From Bacteroidales bacterium (lineage in GTDB: Bacteria > Bacteroidota > Bacteroidia > Bacteroidales > UBA932): a DNA stretch of 5,298 bases. The notes beneath the pieces were generated by a model. That model was not told the DNA's origin. It saw nothing but the letters and a program-made list of their open reading frames with translations, and made no database searches. The stretch is taken from NCBI GenBank assembly GCA_021443605.1, contig JABUTQ010000363.1, forward strand, positions 1 to 5,298, given 5' to 3'. The translations under genes and the position numbers were made by a program. How positions within the stretch are numbered: the stretch's first letter is position 1; each line of letters begins with the position of its first letter. This document shows positions 4,157 through 5,298 of this stretch, in pieces.

Positions 4157-5290
4157 TCAGAAGGAGAGCAGGCGGTCGCGGTAGTGTTCGTACTGTTTGC
4201 GGCGCATTTCGATCTCGGCGGGAAGACCGGAGGTGAGGTCGTTGCAGAGGGCATCGAAGCGGTCGAGAATGTCCACAATGCGCTGCTGTTCGGAGAGAGG
4301 GGGGATGGGGATAATATAATTCAATACGGCGTCTTTATCTCCCCTCGGCATTTTAGCACCTTTGGCAAAGTTCATATCATATTGAAAAAATGAATCTGAC
4401 GCCAAACAGTGATATAGAAATCTTGGGATAATTGATTTTGTTGATAGTCTAATGGTTAAAACGTCACCATTGGTTCCTCCGTCTCTGTCGGCCAACCATA
4501 TCTTTTTTAGGTACGGCCTAATATTACCGACAAGAATATCTTCTTTCTTGTAATGTATGAGAGCCCCTGCAGGAACATTTGTTGCGTTGATTTTTCCTTG
4601 CCTATTTTGCAATAGATTCTCCACACTAACATAATTTCCCACGGTTATCAACGTGCTATCTATTCTTGATTTAACATATATTGCAACCTCTCCCAACTTC
4701 TTCCACTCTACTTCACTACCCCCCCCTATTTCATTGAAATTCAGCAACTTATCCCGATAATACTCGTATTGCAATTTTCTTTTCTGCAATTCTGCCTGCA
4801 ATTCTGCCTGCAATTCTGTAAAATTATCCAGAATCCTCACAATCTCCTCCTGCACCGGCAGAGGCGGCACAGGGATTTGCAAATTTGCGATAGTGTTCTT
4901 TGCGAGTGCAGGTATTCCAGCTCCATACTGACATTGTTGGAGCGTCTTTTCGTTTTGCTTTACAAAATGATAGAGGTATCTATTAAGGACCTTCTCACTC
5001 GGCTTCACGGCATAACAATGTGCGCCTAACCAAAACTTTGTCTGTAGAAAATTCACATATCCTGCTGAAGCTCCACCTTGTGAAATAGTTATTGTGTTCT
5101 CTTGCTCGTTGAAGACCTCAATATATCCCGAAGGGTTAATTCCGCCGTTGATAACTGGGTATGTGCCCGTATCATTCATTTCGGATTTATTGAACTGAAC
5201 TCCTTTGTATATATCGCACACACCCCCCAACTTCTTCCACTCCACCCCATCCGGGCAGTGCTGCCGTATCAATTCTTCCAACTTACTCAT
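4157..5290 (-). CDS. hsdS: Type I restriction-modification specificity subunit HsdS
   Basis: A 377-aa protein (family usually about 370-460) that gives the type I enzyme its bipartite DNA target and holds two HsdM subunits. It has the two-fold HsdS design: TRD1 about 15-145, the central conserved helix about 146-185 (PVQEEIVRILDNFTELQAEL..., ending YEYYRDKLLNF), TRD2 about 193-333, and a second conserved helix about 334-377 (SEQQRIVDILDRFDAL..., ending YEHYRDRLLSF). Each half begins with a (G/E)VEWKKLG motif (15-22 and 194-200). The spacer repeat ELQAELQAELQ (159-169) resembles the TAEL repeats of EcoR124-type (IC) enzymes. The ATG start gives the usual MSKLEELIRQHCPDGVEWKKL opening. hsdM is expected just beyond the right edge, 8 bp away. 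A G8 run encodes Gly189-191 between the halves and is a candidate on/off or truncation switch. Confidence 0.95.
   Translation of the reverse strand: MSKLEELIRQHCPDGVEWKKLGGVCDIYKGVQFNKSEMNDTGTYPVINGGINPSGYIEVFNEQENTITISQGGASAGYVNFLQTKFWLGAHCYAVKPSEKVLNRYLYHFVKQNEKTLQQCQYGAGIPALAKNTIANLQIPVPPLPVQEEIVRILDNFTELQAELQAELQKRKLQYEYYRDKLLNFNEIGGGSEVEWKKLGEVAIYVKSRIDSTLITVGNYVSVENLLQNRQGKINATNVPAGALIHYKKEDILVGNIRPYLKKIWLADRDGGTNGDVLTIRLSTKSIIPRFLYHCLASDSFFQYDMNFAKGAKMPRGDKDAVLNYIIPIPPLSEQQRIVDILDRFDALCNDLTSGLPAEIEMRRKQYEHYRDRLLSF
4692..4708. repeat. 17-bp direct repeat in hsdS, copy at start of TRD2
   Basis: CCCAACTTCTTCCACTC (plus strand) encodes the VEWKKLG motif opening the second half of HsdS. 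An identical copy lies at 5226-5242 at the start of the first half, in the same orientation and 534 bp apart. Such identity could support recombination between HsdS halves. Confidence 0.8.
4719..4726. repeat. C8/G8 homopolymer in hsdS
   Basis: Eight C on the plus strand form GGGGGGGG in the hsdS coding strand, giving Gly189-191 at the junction of the two halves. Losing one G reads ...GTA GTG AAG TAG and gaining one reads GGG TAG, so either slip truncates HsdS at about 190 aa, keeping TRD1 and the first conserved helix. Confidence 0.75.
4784..4818. repeat. 12-bp tandem repeat in hsdS (TAEL-like spacer)
   Basis: The unit TGCAATTCTGCC (plus strand) occurs almost three times over 35 bp. On the coding strand it encodes the four-residue period ELQA-ELQA-ELQ in the helix between the two TRDs. 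In EcoR124-type enzymes, the number of such four-residue units sets the spacer length of the DNA target. Confidence 0.85.
5226..5242. repeat. 17-bp direct repeat in hsdS, copy at start of TRD1
   Basis: Identical to 4692-4708 and encoding VEWKKLG near residues 16-22. It is followed on the coding strand by a run of six G (plus-strand C at 5223-5228), a shorter homopolymer. Confidence 0.8.
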
Positions 5291-5298
5291 AACCTGTT

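Overview
The window looks like a defence or accessory island from a Bacteroidales-type bacterium. This assignment is an inference. It rests on a promoter that matches the Bacteroides sigma-ABfr pattern exactly (TTTG-N19-TATATTTG at 2625-2655), a second one of the same style (TAACTTTG at 2475-2482), moderate to low GC by eye, mostly weak Shine-Dalgarno sequences, and the kind of proteins encoded. There is no rRNA, tRNA, CRISPR array, IS element or integrase in view, so placement within the order is not possible.

Layout from left to right. Positions 1-1004 (minus) hold the N-terminal third of HsdR, the type I restriction subunit, which runs off the left edge. Positions 1005-1128 are a gap with two inverted repeats. 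Positions 1129-2447 (minus) hold a compact, overlapping HipB-HipS-HipT module: a 65-aa HTH antitoxin/repressor (2250-2447), a HipS remnant broken by an out-of-frame internal deletion (2081-2250), and an apparently intact HipT-type kinase (1129-2088). Positions 2448-2673 are a divergent control region with three copies of one operator-like palindrome on the hipB side and a long nested palindrome on the other side. Positions 2674-4116 (plus) encode a P-loop ATPase of the ATPase_2/DUF234 type with a C-terminal PD-(D/E)XK-like fold. Positions 4157-5290 (minus) encode HsdS, the type I specificity subunit; hsdM is presumably just beyond the right edge.

HsdS and HsdR are on the same strand and would ordinarily form one hsd operon, so the toxin-antitoxin module and the divergent ATPase gene appear to sit inside a type I restriction-modification locus as passengers. 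HsdS carries features known to change type I specificity or expression: a G8 homopolymer at the junction of its two halves (gain or loss of one G gives an early stop), nearly three copies of a 12-bp repeat encoding a TAEL-like spacer helix, and a 17-bp direct repeat at the start of each half.

The observations most worth a second look are the broken hipS next to an intact hipT, the G8 tract in hsdS, the three regularly spaced TTATACCC-N4-GGGT operator candidates, and the nested palindrome whose inner and outer arms share one axis over the ATPase promoter. All calls come from reading the sequence and from remembered family features; no database search was run.
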